Made by a program: the position numbers and the translations under genes
Notes under the pieces: model-generated
Databases searched by the model: none
What the model was told of the DNA's origin: nothing
The model's input: the letters and a program-made list of their open reading frames with translations, nothing else
Shown: piece after piece, positions 25,427-33,588 of the stretch
Layout of the letters: each line of letters begins with the position of its first letter
How positions within the stretch are numbered: position 1 is the first letter of the stretch
Assembly: GCF_047200635.1 (NCBI RefSeq)
Contig: NZ_JBJZOI010000017.1
Coordinates: 90,101-154,100 of the forward strand
Reading direction: 5' to 3'
From: Saccharopolyspora_C sp047200635
GTDB lineage: Bacteria > Actinomycetota > Actinomycetes > Mycobacteriales > Pseudonocardiaceae
DNA length: 64,000 nucleotides

Positions 25427-26989
25427 ATGTCGATCCGCAGCCCGTTCCCGGACGTCGAGGTGCCCGACGTCGCACTCCCGACGTTCCTGTTCGGAGCCGG
25501 TCCCGGGCCGGACCCCGCGGCTCCCGCGATCATCGACGGCCCGACCGGCGAGGTGCTCAGCGCCGGGCAGCTGCACGCCGCGGTGGAGCGCGTCGCGGCG
25601 GGCCTGCACGCGCTGGGCGTGCGCCCCGGTGACGTGCTCGGTCTGGTCGGCCCGAACTCGCCGCGGTGGGTGCTGGGCTTTCACGGCGCGCTGCGCGCGA
25701 ACGCGACCGTGACCACCGCGAACCCGCTCTACACCACCGAGGAGCTCGCGCGGCAGTTCGCCGACTCGGGAGCGCGCTTCGTGCTCACCGCGGCGGCCCT
25801 GCGGGACAAGGTGGTCGAGGCCGCCGCGGCGGCCGGGCTGGACGCCAGCTCGGTGCTCACCCTCGAACCGGCGGACGGGCACCGCTGCCTGGACGACCTG
25901 CGGGAGACCGGAGGCGCGGCGCCGGAACTGGTCGTCGGCTCCGGCGACACCGCCGTGCTGCCGTACTCCTCGGGCACCACCGGACGGGCCAAGGGCGTGG
26001 TGCTGACCCACCGCAACCTCATCGCCAACGTCCTGCAGTTCGACCGGACGGTGTCGGCGACCCGGGGCAGCGCCCAACTCGCGGTGCTGCCGCTGTTCCA
26101 CATCTACGGGATGACCGTGCTGATGAACCACTGCCTGCACACCCGGGCCCCGCTGGCCACCCTGCCCCGGTTCGACCTCGCCGAGATGCTGCGCCTGATC
26201 GCCGAGCACCGCGTGCGCAAGCTCTACGTGGCACCCCCGACGGTGCTCGCGCTCGCGAAGGACGAGCTGATCGACTCCTACGACCTGTCCAGCCTGGAGA
26301 TCGTCTTCTCCGGGGCCGCGCCGCTCGACGGCGACCTGGCCCGGGCGCTCACCGCGCGGCTGGGCTGCGCCGTCGTGCAGGGGTACGGGATGACGGAGAT
26401 GTCTCCGGTGTCGCACGCGGTGCCGGAGGACCGCCTGGACCTCGACCCGGCGAGCAGCGGCGTCGCCCTGCCGGGCGTCGAGTGGCGGCTGGTGGATCCG
26501 GTGACGGGCCAGGACGTCGGCCCCGGCGAGCGCGGCGAGCTGTGGGTGCGGGGGCCCAACGTCATGGCCGGCTACCTGAACAACCCCGAGGCCACCGCCG
26601 AGACCCTCGACGCGGACGGCTACCTGCACACCGGCGACATCGCGACGGCCAGCGCGGAGGGCGCGCTCACGATCGTCGACCGGGTCAAGGAGCTGATCAA
26701 GTACAAAGGCTACCAGGTGCCCCCGGCCGAGCTGGAGGCGCTGCTGCTCACCCATCCCGGCCTGGACGACGCGGCGGTCGTCGGCGTCCGCGACGAGCAC
26801 GGGGAGGAGGTGCCGAAGGCCTTCGTGGTGCGCCGCGCGGGCGACGAGCCGACGGCGGCCGAGGTGATCGCCTACGTCGCGGAGCGGGTGGCGCCGCACA
26901 AGAAGGTCCGCGCGGTCGAATTCCTCGACGCCGTACCGAAATCGGCCTCCGGCAAGATCCTGCGCAACCAGCTCCGCCGACCGTCGTGA
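25427..26989 (+). CDS. Acyl-CoA ligase, 4-coumarate-CoA ligase family
   Basis: The 520-residue AMP-forming ligase activates a carboxylic acid as its CoA thioester. Motifs in order: LPYSSGTTGRAKGVVLTHRN (P-loop, near residue 180), VQGYGMTEMSPVSH (A5), GYLHTGDIATA (A7), DRVKELIKYKGYQVPPAELE (A8) and PKSASGKILRNQLR with the catalytic lysine near the C-terminus. It is the last gene of the operon and probably activates a product acid (for example a short or branched acid released by the lyase) or the initial substrate. ATG after GAGGAG. Confidence 0.9.
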   Translation: MSIRSPFPDVEVPDVALPTFLFGAGPGPDPAAPAIIDGPTGEVLSAGQLHAAVERVAAGLHALGVRPGDVLGLVGPNSPRWVLGFHGALRANATVTTANPLYTTEELARQFADSGARFVLTAAALRDKVVEAAAAAGLDASSVLTLEPADGHRCLDDLRETGGAAPELVVGSGDTAVLPYSSGTTGRAKGVVLTHRNLIANVLQFDRTVSATRGSAQLAVLPLFHIYGMTVLMNHCLHTRAPLATLPRFDLAEMLRLIAEHRVRKLYVAPPTVLALAKDELIDSYDLSSLEIVFSGAAPLDGDLARALTARLGCAVVQGYGMTEMSPVSHAVPEDRLDLDPASSGVALPGVEWRLVDPVTGQDVGPGERGELWVRGPNVMAGYLNNPEATAETLDADGYLHTGDIATASAEGALTIVDRVKELIKYKGYQVPPAELEALLLTHPGLDDAAVVGVRDEHGEEVPKAFVVRRAGDEPTAAEVIAYVAERVAPHKKVRAVEFLDAVPKSASGKILRNQLRRPS

Positions 26990-27117
26990 ACCCTCCGCCC
27001 CCGTCCTGATCCGCCGCTCCCGGCGAGGCTCGCCCCCGATGCGGGCTGAATCGCGCGGAGTGAGCACCAGCACGCACCACCGGTCCGGCGAGCGATCCGC
27101 TCGCCGGGCCGGTGTCG

Positions 27118-27147
27118 TTGCGCGCCCGCGATCTTCTCCGGTACCTT
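27118..27147 (+). promoter_or_regulatory. PadR gene promoter, probably leaderless
   Basis: TTGCGC (27118-27123), an 18-bp spacer and TACCTT (27142-27147) lie with the -10 box just 7 nt before the ATG at 27155. There is no ribosome-binding sequence, so the message probably begins at the start codon. Confidence 0.5.
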
Positions 27148-27154
27148 GCGTGGC

Positions 27155-27499
27155 ATGGTTCTGGACGAGGGCGCCGTGCTCACCCACTTGCGCCGAGGCG
27201 TGCTGGAGTACTGCATCCTCGCGATGATCGACGTGGAGCCCCTCTACGGCCTCGACATCGCGCGCAGGCTCGGTGAGCACGAGCTGCTGCTGCAGAGCGA
27301 GGGAACCCTCTACCCGCTGCTCGCCCGCCTCCGGCGGCAGGGGCTGGTGGAGACCAGCCGGGTGAAGTCCGCGACCGGCCCGCCGCGCCGCTACTACGCG
27401 CTCACCGCGGAGGGCAGGACCGCGCTGGCCACCTTCCGATCCACCTGGCCCGCATTCCGCGGTGCCGTCGATTCCGCCGTGTCAGGAGAACGATCGTGA
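27155..27499 (+). CDS. PadR-family transcriptional regulator
   Basis: A 114-residue winged-helix protein with LRRGVLEYCILAMIDVEPLYGLDIARRLG, EGTLYPLLARLRRQGLVETS and PPRRYYALTAEGRTAL, the complete PadR signature. It overlaps the following HAAS-domain gene by 4 bp (GTGA). This PadR/HAAS pairing is common in Firmicutes and actinomycetes and usually governs a membrane stress or lipid-related function through autorepression. I start at ATG 27155, 7 nt after a TACCTT -10 box. Confidence 0.9.
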   Translation: MVLDEGAVLTHLRRGVLEYCILAMIDVEPLYGLDIARRLGEHELLLQSEGTLYPLLARLRRQGLVETSRVKSATGPPRRYYALTAEGRTALATFRSTWPAFRGAVDSAVSGERS

Positions 27500-28122
27500 C
27501 CAAGACCCACTCCCGCGTGCACATCTACCTGGAGGAGCTGAACCACCTGCTGCGGCACGCGCCCGCCTCCGTGCGCCGGGACGTGATCGCCGGGGTGCAC
27601 GAGCACTTCGACGCCAGCGTGGAGCCGGACGCGGACGCCGCGACCGTCGAGGCCGCCCTCGCGCGCATGGGCACGCCCGAACAGGTCGCCGCCGCGGCGG
27701 GCGCCGAGCCCGGCGGGGGCGCCCGGCGGGGATCCGTCCTCGCCGCAGCCCTGGCCTGCGTCCTGCTGGCCGGCGCGAGCGCGCTCACCTTCCTCGTCGG
27801 CGGCGTGGCCGGGTTGTCGGCCGGGTTCGACGCCGACAGCGATTGGGAGCTGTCCGCGGCCTCGGCGGCGGTCGCGTTCGTGGTCTCGACCGGAGCGTGG
27901 CTCGGCGGTTCCGCGCTCGCGGCCGTGAACCGGTCCTGGACGAAGCGGCAGAAGGCCCTGCTGATCGCCTCCTGGCCCGCGTCCGTCGTCGCCTCCGAGC
28001 TGTGCCTGCTGCCCACCGGGCCCAGCTTCGCGCTCAACGTCACCGCGTTCATCGTCCAGGGAGTCATCGGGCTGCTCTGCGTCGTGGCGATCGCCCAGCT
28101 CTGGTTCGCCACCCGCGAATGA
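27496..28122 (+). CDS. HAAS-domain (DUF1700-like) membrane protein
   Basis: The N-terminal 80 residues (VHIYLEELNHLLRHAPASVRRDVIAGVHEHFD... RMGTPEQVAAAAG) form the helical HAAS domain that typically follows PadR regulators. After a Gly-rich linker come four membrane helices (about 85-108, 115-140, 155-175, 180-205). The protein has 208 residues. A role as membrane partner or target of the PadR regulator is inferred from the conserved pairing. It starts with a GTG overlapping the padR stop. Confidence 0.85.
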   Translation: MTKTHSRVHIYLEELNHLLRHAPASVRRDVIAGVHEHFDASVEPDADAATVEAALARMGTPEQVAAAAGAEPGGGARRGSVLAAALACVLLAGASALTFLVGGVAGLSAGFDADSDWELSAASAAVAFVVSTGAWLGGSALAAVNRSWTKRQKALLIASWPASVVASELCLLPTGPSFALNVTAFIVQGVIGLLCVVAIAQLWFATRE

Positions 28123-28262
28123 GCACCCGGAGACCACGCGGCGCGGTCGCGCGTTCGCGCTGCGTGAGGCACCCCGCCCGCATCCCCCCTGGTCCCGCGG
28201 TGCGTACCCTGTCCCGCGGTTTCGCGGTGATCAGCTGAACGCCGCTGGCGCCGCGGAGCACA

Positions 28263-28327
28263 CCGGACCGAGCGGTCCGGAGCACTCGGACAAGCGCCCC
28301 CGGACCGCCGACGGTCCACCGGGGGCG
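28263..28327 (+). other. Two hairpins in the leader before the NlpC/P60 gene
   Basis: CCGGACC-GAGC-GGTCCGG (28263-28280) is a perfect 7-bp stem with a tetraloop. It is followed by a longer one, CGCCCCCGG (28295-28303) with CCGGGGGCG (28319-28327), capped by an ACCG/CGGT stem. They may be the terminator of the PadR/HAAS operon or a structured 5' leader. The c-di-AMP (ydaO) riboswitch often found before such hydrolases was considered, but I could not match its conserved core. Confidence 0.5.
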
Positions 28328-28349
28328 GCCGCAGCGGCAGAGGAGTTAC

Positions 28350-29393
28350 GTGCGTTCAGCGTCCCCATCCCGGTTGAAGCGTTCCAGGAACGCCGCCGTG
28401 GCGGCCACCGTGGTCGCGACCGCGGTCGGAGTCGCCTCCGCTCCGGCGATCGCCGAGCCCGCGGACACCGCGACGGACGCCCAGAAGCAGCTCAAGGAGC
28501 TGGGCCGGCAGGCCGAAGAGCTGACCGAGCAGTACAAGAAGGCGCAGGACGACCGGGCGAAGCGCCAGGACGAGCTGCACCGCGCCAACGCGGACGCCGA
28601 GCAGGCCGTGCGCATCGGCGACGCGGCGCGGGCCGAGGAGGCCCGGTTCCGCGAGCGGGTCGACGAGTTCGCGAAAGCCTCCTACCAGGGCGCCCGGATG
28701 AGCAAGCTCTCCGCGCTGCTGGTCAGCGAGTCGCCGGACGACTTCCTGGACCGGTCCTCGGCGATGGACGTGCTCGCCGGGGACAACGACGACGCGGTCC
28801 GGGCGCTGGCCCGCGCCACCGACCAGGCCGAGGGCGCGGAGCGGCGATCGGCCGAGGGGCGCGACCGCGCGGCGCGAGCCGAGTCCGAGGCGGCGCGGCT
28901 GGAGGGCGAGATCGCCCGGCGCAAGGGCGAGATGGACGCCCGGATCGCCGAGGTGAAGGAGCAGTACGAGAGCCTGAGCGAGCAGGAGCAGGACTCGCTG
29001 TCCGGCGGCGGCAGCGATGTCGGCTCGCTGCCCGGATCCGGCGCCGCGATCGAGGCGGTGAACGCCGCGCTGAGCAAGCAGGGCTCGCCGTACGTGTTCG
29101 GGGCCAAGGGGCCGGAGCAGTTCGACTGCTCCGGGCTCGTGCAGTGGGCCTTCCGGCAGGCCGGGGTGTCGCTGCCCAGCTCGACCCAGTCGCAGATCTC
29201 CGAGGGCCAGGAGGTCTCGCAGAGCAACATGAAGCCCGGCGACGTGATCTTCTTCTACAGCTCGGGCAGCCACGACGGGATCTACATCGGCGGCGGCAAG
29301 ATGGTGCACGCGCCGACCGAGGGCCAAGACGTCACCGTCGAGGTGGTCGAGTACATGGGCGAGATCAACACGGTCCGCCGCTTCGCGAACTGA
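28350..29393 (+). CDS. Secreted NlpC/P60 peptidoglycan endopeptidase
   Basis: A signal peptide (about residues 1-35, cleavage near AIAEPA) is followed by a long coiled coil (about 40-220), like those that hold RipA/RipC-type hydrolases inactive. The NlpC/P60 domain occupies about 230-347. The catalytic cysteine is Cys260 in FDCSGLVQWAF and the histidine His308 in GSHDGIYIGGG. It cleaves peptide stems of the cell wall, probably in cell separation. GTG start after GAGGAG. A perfect terminator follows. Confidence 0.92.
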   Translation: MRSASPSRLKRSRNAAVAATVVATAVGVASAPAIAEPADTATDAQKQLKELGRQAEELTEQYKKAQDDRAKRQDELHRANADAEQAVRIGDAARAEEARFRERVDEFAKASYQGARMSKLSALLVSESPDDFLDRSSAMDVLAGDNDDAVRALARATDQAEGAERRSAEGRDRAARAESEAARLEGEIARRKGEMDARIAEVKEQYESLSEQEQDSLSGGGSDVGSLPGSGAAIEAVNAALSKQGSPYVFGAKGPEQFDCSGLVQWAFRQAGVSLPSSTQSQISEGQEVSQSNMKPGDVIFFYSSGSHDGIYIGGGKMVHAPTEGQDVTVEVVEYMGEINTVRRFAN

Positions 29394-29399
29394 CCGCGC

Positions 29400-29428
29400 C
29401 CGGCGGGATCCGCTGCGGATCCCGCCGG
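29400..29428. terminator. Bidirectional terminator hairpin
   Basis: CCGGCGGGATCC (29400-29411) and GGATCCCGCCGG (29417-29428) form a perfect 12-bp stem with a 5-nt loop between the convergent NlpC/P60 gene and the small secreted-protein gene. Confidence 0.75.
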
Positions 29429-29448
29429 CTCTCCGGGGACCCGGATCG

Positions 29449-29673
29449 TCAGAGGCGGTAGGCCCAGAGCTCGTAAACGTTGCCGCCCTTGTTGTAGCGG
29501 CACTGGTGCCCCAGGCTCGCGCCGCCACCGGTCATGTTCTCCCAGGCCTTCTCGCACGCGGCGGCGGAGCTGTACCACTTGCCGGTGTAGACGTAGCCCC
29601 CCGCCATGGCGGGCGTGGCGGTCGCCAGCAGCATCCCCATTCCGAGCACGGCACCGACAGCGAGCTTCTTCAC
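29449..29673 (-). CDS. Small secreted protein, unknown function
   Basis: A 74-residue protein with an obvious signal peptide (KKLAVGAVLGMGMLLATATPAMA, residues 2-24) and a mature part of about 50 residues. The mature part contains two cysteines (AACEKAWEN, HQCRYNKGG), several aromatic residues and a Gly-rich turn. I start at the GTG at 29673 because GAAGGGAGAG lies just upstream and the signal sequence begins there; a longer frame to 29820 lacks coding character. The short Cys-paired fold and aromatic content recall small actinomycete secreted proteins of unknown role. Confidence 0.75.
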   Translation of the reverse strand: MKKLAVGAVLGMGMLLATATPAMAGGYVYTGKWYSSAAACEKAWENMTGGGASLGHQCRYNKGGNVYELWAYRL

Positions 29674-29926
29674 GGCTCTCCCTTCGTCAACGGACAGGAC
29701 GGCGCCCCGGCCGATTCCGCGGCCGTGATCGCCGGATCGCGGGGAGGCGGACGACGACGTCGCCGGATCCGCGCCGAGACGGCCACCCGGGATCTCCCCG
29801 GGTTCGACCCCGCCCCGCAAGTCGATCCCAACGGTGCCCCGCCAGAACCGGCGACGAGGGCGGCGCAGCGCAACAGAGGGAAAACTCTCCCGAACCCCAC
29901 CGGCTCCCGCCCCCCGCGGCGAGGTC

Positions 29927-29943
29927 TTACGAATTCCTGACCG
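29927..29943 (+). promoter_or_regulatory. TTAC-N7-TGAC motif, copy 1
   Basis: TTACGAATTCCTGACCG. Its last base lies 51 nt before the ATG of the molybdopterin oxidoreductase and 38 nt before the TAGCAT -10 box (29981-29986), where the -35 position has no consensus. The two TKAC half-sites are 11 bp apart, as in direct-repeat sites of OmpR-family regulators. Confidence 0.65.
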
Positions 29944-29993
29944 CTGACCGGCAGAACCCCGTTCTCGGTGCCACCGCTCCTAGCATCGGCCAC

Positions 29994-31247
29994 ATGCGAA
30001 GGTCGTGGTCTCCCGTCAGCAGCCGAATCCGCTTCCGCAGCCCGCTGCGCGGCCCGTGGTTGACGTCCGTGTTCGGCGCGGTCCTGCTGGCCTGCCTGCC
30101 GCTGGTGGTCCTCACCGGACTGCTGGACTACGTGGCGTACGGGCCGGGCCGGGGAATTCCGGGGGACGTGGGTCCGCTCCGCCTGCCCGCGTTCGACTGG
30201 CCGACGCGACCGTCGTGGCTGTTCCGGCTGACCCAGGGCCTGCACGTGGGCCTGGGTCTGGTGCTGGTCCCGGTGGTGCTGGCGAAGTTGTGGTCGGTCA
30301 TCCCGAAGCTGTTCGCGTGGCCGCCGGTCAGCTCACCGGCGCAGCTGCTGGAGCGCGCATCGGTGCTGCTGCTGGTCGGCAGCGTGCTGTTCGAGATCGT
30401 CACCGGAGTGCTCAACATCCAGTACGACTACGCGTTCGGGTTCAGCTTCTACACCGCCCACTACCTCGGCGCGTGGGTGTTCATCGCGGCCTTCACCGCG
30501 CACGTCGCGCTCAAGGCGCCGACGATGGTGCGGGCGCTGCGGAGCCGGTCGCTTCGCCGCGAGCTCAGCACCCCGCTGGCGGCGACCGCACCGGAGCAGG
30601 ACGACGGCAGCGGACTGGTCCCCGCGAACCCGGACCGGCCCACGCTGAGCCGGCGCGGCCTGCTCGCCACCGTCGGCGGCGGCTCCCTGCTGGTCGGGTC
30701 GCTCACGGCGGGCCAAACCCTCGGTGGGCCGCTGCGCGACCTGGCGCTGCTGCTGCCGCGCGGCAGGCAACCGGGGCCGGGGCCCAACGGGTTCCCGATC
30801 AACAGGACCGCCACCGCGGCCGGGATCACCACCGCCGCGACCGGTCCGGACTGGCGGCTCGCGGTGCGCGGGACCGGCGACGACCAGGTCCTCAGCCGCA
30901 CCGATTTGCTGGCCCTGCCGCAGCACTCGGCGCGGCTGCCGATCGCCTGCGTCGAGGGGTGGTCGACGGTGCAGGACTGGAGCGGGGTGCGGCTGCGCGA
31001 CCTGGCCGCGCTCAGCGGGGTGGCGGCGCCGGGCGGGGTGGTGGCGAACTCCCTCGAAGAGGGCCCGTTCGCGCGCGCGGTGCTCACCGCCGGACAGGTC
31101 CTCGACCCGGACTCGCTGCTGGCGCTGAAGGTCAACGGGGTGGACCTGAGCCTCGACCACGGATTCCCCGCCCGCATCATCGTTCCCGCGCTCCCCGGCG
31201 TCCGGTGCACGAAGTGGGTCGGTTCCCTCGACTTCCAGGAGGCGTGA
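29994..31247 (+). CDS. Membrane cytochrome b-like/molybdopterin oxidoreductase fusion
   Basis: A 417-residue protein. Residues about 20-185 hold four membrane helices with histidines (TQGLHVGLGLVLV, FSFYTAHYLGAWVFIAAFTAHVAL) placed like heme-b ligands. After a linker and a further hydrophobic segment (about 220-245, SRRGLLATVGGGSLLVGSL), residues about 280-417 match the sulfite-oxidase/YedY molybdopterin domain. Cys319 in LPIACVEGWS is the probable Mo ligand. It would transfer electrons between a periplasmic substrate and the membrane; the substrate is unknown. TAGCAT lies 7 nt before the ATG (leaderless). Its stop overlaps the next gene by one base. First gene of the TTAC-N7-TGAC regulon. 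Confidence 0.85.
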   Translation: MRRSWSPVSSRIRFRSPLRGPWLTSVFGAVLLACLPLVVLTGLLDYVAYGPGRGIPGDVGPLRLPAFDWPTRPSWLFRLTQGLHVGLGLVLVPVVLAKLWSVIPKLFAWPPVSSPAQLLERASVLLLVGSVLFEIVTGVLNIQYDYAFGFSFYTAHYLGAWVFIAAFTAHVALKAPTMVRALRSRSLRRELSTPLAATAPEQDDGSGLVPANPDRPTLSRRGLLATVGGGSLLVGSLTAGQTLGGPLRDLALLLPRGRQPGPGPNGFPINRTATAAGITTAATGPDWRLAVRGTGDDQVLSRTDLLALPQHSARLPIACVEGWSTVQDWSGVRLRDLAALSGVAAPGGVVANSLEEGPFARAVLTAGQVLDPDSLLALKVNGVDLSLDHGFPARIIVPALPGVRCTKWVGSLDFQEA

Positions 31248-31714
31248 TGACGCGGTTCACCGAGTTCTACGGCCGGCGACCGGCGCACCTGCTGGTGCTG
31301 CTGCCCTGCGCGGCGCTCGCCGCCTACGCGGGTTCGCACCTGCTCGGCGATCCCTCGCTGCCCTCGGTCCTGCTTTGGTTCGCGGGCAGCGCCGTGGTGC
31401 ACGACTTCGTGCTGTTCCCGCTCTGCGCCGTGGCCGACGGCGCGCTGCGGAGGCTGCCGCGCCGAGCGGTACCGCTGATCAACCACGTCCGGATGCCCGT
31501 GCTGGGCGCCGGGCTCACCTTCCTGCTGTTCCTTCCCGGCATCCTCCGGCTCAGCGAGGACGCGCACCTGGCCGCGACCTCGCTGAGCCAGCACCCCTAC
31601 CTGGGCCGCTGGCTCTGGTTGGTCCTGGCGATGTTCGCCACCTCCGCCGCGATCTACGCCGCCCGCGTCGCGGCGCACCGGTTCGCCCGGCGCGGAGTTC
31701 TTACCGAACGGTGA
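31247..31714 (+). CDS. Small four-helix membrane protein, unknown function
   Basis: A 155-residue protein with four hydrophobic helices (about 14-32, 38-62, 82-103, 122-146) and a conserved-looking WFAGSAVVHDFVLFPLCAVAD segment. It overlaps the oxidoreductase stop by one base and so is probably its membrane partner. I do not recognise a characterised family. The end of the gene carries copy 2 of the TTAC-N7-TGAC motif, in front of the response regulator. Confidence 0.75.
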   Translation: MTRFTEFYGRRPAHLLVLLPCAALAAYAGSHLLGDPSLPSVLLWFAGSAVVHDFVLFPLCAVADGALRRLPRRAVPLINHVRMPVLGAGLTFLLFLPGILRLSEDAHLAATSLSQHPYLGRWLWLVLAMFATSAAIYAARVAAHRFARRGVLTER

Positions 31715-31717
31715 CGG
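31701..31717 (+). promoter_or_regulatory. TTAC-N7-TGAC motif, copy 2
   Basis: TTACCGAACGGTGACGG. It overlaps the stop codon of the upstream membrane-protein gene. Its end lies 39 nt before the response-regulator GTG and 27 nt before the TACCGT -10 box (31744-31749), about one helical turn closer than the other copies. It implies autoregulation. Confidence 0.65.
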
Positions 31718-31755
31718 CTCGGTCGCCGGGGCCGGTCGCGGGCTACCGTGCGGTC

Positions 31756-32451
31756 GTGGCTGCGGACGCGAGGGTGCTGGTCGTCGACGACGATGTGACG
31801 GTGCGCGACGTGGTGCGCCGGTACCTCGAAGCGAGCGGCTACGCCGTGGAGGTCGTCGGAGACGGCGCGGCCGGACTGCGGGCGTTCGCCCGGAACCGGG
31901 CTGACCTGGTGGTCCTGGACGTGATGATGCCGGGGATCAACGGCTTGGAGGTGTGCCGCAGGCTTCGGCGGGAGAGCGAGGTGCCCGTGGTGCTGCTCAC
32001 CGCGCTCGGCGAGGAGGAGAACCGCATCGCCGGTCTGCGGCTCGGCGCCGACGACTACGTGACCAAGCCGTTCAGCCCGCGCGAACTGGCGTTGCGGGTC
32101 GACTCCATCCTGCGCCGCACCCGGCCGCGCCGGCTCGATCCGGTGTCGGCCGAGGTCCGCGACGCGGGGCTGGTGCTCGACACCGCTGCCCGGCACGCCG
32201 AGCTGGACGGGGTGGAACTTCCGCTGACGGTGCGGGAGTTCGACCTGCTGGCGTTCCTGCTCGCGCACCCCGGAGTGGTGTTCTCCCGCTCGGAGCTGCT
32301 CGGGAAGGTGTGGGGCTGGGACTTCGGCGATCACTCGACGGTGACGGTGCACGTCCGCCGGCTGCGCGAGAAGGTCGAGCGCGACCCGGCGAACCCGGTG
32401 CGCATCGCGACGGTCTGGGGCATCGGGTACCGCTACGACCGCGGTGGCTGA
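31756..32451 (+). CDS. OmpR/PhoB-family response regulator
   Basis: A 231-residue two-domain regulator. The receiver has the acidic pocket VVDDD, the phosphoacceptor Asp55 in VLDVMMPG, the Thr in LLTALG and the Lys in TKPFSPREL. The C-terminal winged helix (about 130-228) has LTVREFDLLAFLLAHPGVVFSR and DHSTVTVHVRRLREKVE. The GTG is 6 nt after TACCGT with no ribosome-binding sequence, so translation is probably leaderless. It pairs with the kinase at 32545, and is the natural ligand for the five TTAC-N7-TGAC sites around it. Confidence 0.92.
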   Translation: MAADARVLVVDDDVTVRDVVRRYLEASGYAVEVVGDGAAGLRAFARNRADLVVLDVMMPGINGLEVCRRLRRESEVPVVLLTALGEEENRIAGLRLGADDYVTKPFSPRELALRVDSILRRTRPRRLDPVSAEVRDAGLVLDTAARHAELDGVELPLTVREFDLLAFLLAHPGVVFSRSELLGKVWGWDFGDHSTVTVHVRRLREKVERDPANPVRIATVWGIGYRYDRGG

Positions 32452-32544
32452 CGGGGACGGGCCGGGGACGGGCCCACGGCGGTGGGGCGCGATCATCGTC
32501 GGTGACCGGTGCGCGCTCGCGCTCCGGTTCGGGAGGAGGTCGTC

Positions 32545-33588
32545 GTGATCGGGTCGGACGAGTCGTTTCGAGCGGTGCTCCTGCACCTGTGGCACATCCT
32601 GCCGGTCGCCCTCGGGTGCACCGTGCCGGTGGCGCTGCTGGGCGGCGCGCTGTTGCACCGGCTCCGCCGCGGTTCGCTCACCTCGACGCTGACCGTGCTG
32701 GTGCTGATCCCGGTGGGAACCACGTTCGCGGGCGTGCTCGGCGTCTCCGGGTTCATGTTCACGCCGGTGCTGGCGACGGTGCTGGCCGTGTCGCTGCTGG
32801 TCGCGGTGTTCGCCGTGCCCGCCGCCGTGCTGCTGGGCCGCGGGATCGCCCGGCGCAGCGTGTGGGAGCGGGAAGCGCGGGAGCGGGAGCGCGCGGGCGA
32901 AGCCGCCCGGCGCGACCTGGTGGCGTGGATCAGCCACGACCTGCGGAGTCCCCTCGCCGGTATCCGCGCCATGTCCGAGGCGCTGGCGGACGGTGTCGTC
33001 TCGGAGGAGCGGGAGGTCGCGGACTACGCGGCGCGCATCAACGGTGAGGCGACCCGGCTGACCGGGATGGTGAACGACCTGTTCGAGCTCTCCCGGATCA
33101 CCGCGGGCGCGCTGCGGTTGACGATGTCGGCGGTCCCGCTGCGGGACGTGGTCGACGGAGCGCTCGGAGCGCACACCGCGGTGGCGAGCCGGAAGAACGT
33201 CGAGGTCCGCACGGTCGCCGAGCACTGGCCCGTGGTCAGCGGCAGCGATCCGGAGCTGACGCGGGTGGTGGGCAACCTGGTCTCGAACGCGATCCGCCAC
33301 ACCCCGGGGGAAGGCGCGGTGGCGATCCACGTGCGGGTCGAGGACGGCGAGGCGCTCCTCGCCGTGGAGGACGCGTGCGGCGGGATCCCGGACGACGAGA
33401 TCGGACAGGTCTTCGACGTGGCCTTCCGCGGGACGCAGGCCCGGACCCCGGACCGCTCCGGCGACGCCGGAGGCGGCATCGGCCTGGCGATCGCCAAGGG
33501 CCTGGTCGAAGCGCACCGCGGGCGGATCGGTGTGCACAACCACGGCCCGGGCTGCCGGTTCGAGGTCCGGTTGCCCCTCGCCGCCTAG
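32545..33588 (+). CDS. Membrane sensor histidine kinase
   Basis: The 347-residue kinase has two membrane helix regions (about 12-35 and 45-105, with very short outside loops), then a DHp domain with His131 in VAWISHDLRSPLAGI. The ATPase domain shows the N-box NLVSNAIRHTP, a G1-type DACGGIPD and GIGLAIAKGLVEAHRG. Lack of an extracellular sensor suggests it senses a membrane or redox state, possibly through the adjacent oxidoreductase. GTG after GGGAGGAGG. Its TAG shares the palindrome CTAG with the stop of the convergent epimerase gene. Confidence 0.9.
   Translation: MIGSDESFRAVLLHLWHILPVALGCTVPVALLGGALLHRLRRGSLTSTLTVLVLIPVGTTFAGVLGVSGFMFTPVLATVLAVSLLVAVFAVPAAVLLGRGIARRSVWEREARERERAGEAARRDLVAWISHDLRSPLAGIRAMSEALADGVVSEEREVADYAARINGEATRLTGMVNDLFELSRITAGALRLTMSAVPLRDVVDGALGAHTAVASRKNVEVRTVAEHWPVVSGSDPELTRVVGNLVSNAIRHTPGEGAVAIHVRVEDGEALLAVEDACGGIPDDEIGQVFDVAFRGTQARTPDRSGDAGGGIGLAIAKGLVEAHRGRIGVHNHGPGCRFEVRLPLAA

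Noticed and set aside
28123..28349. c-di-AMP (ydaO) riboswitch before the NlpC/P60 gene
   Set aside because: The conserved core sequences could not be located; only two hairpins are evident.
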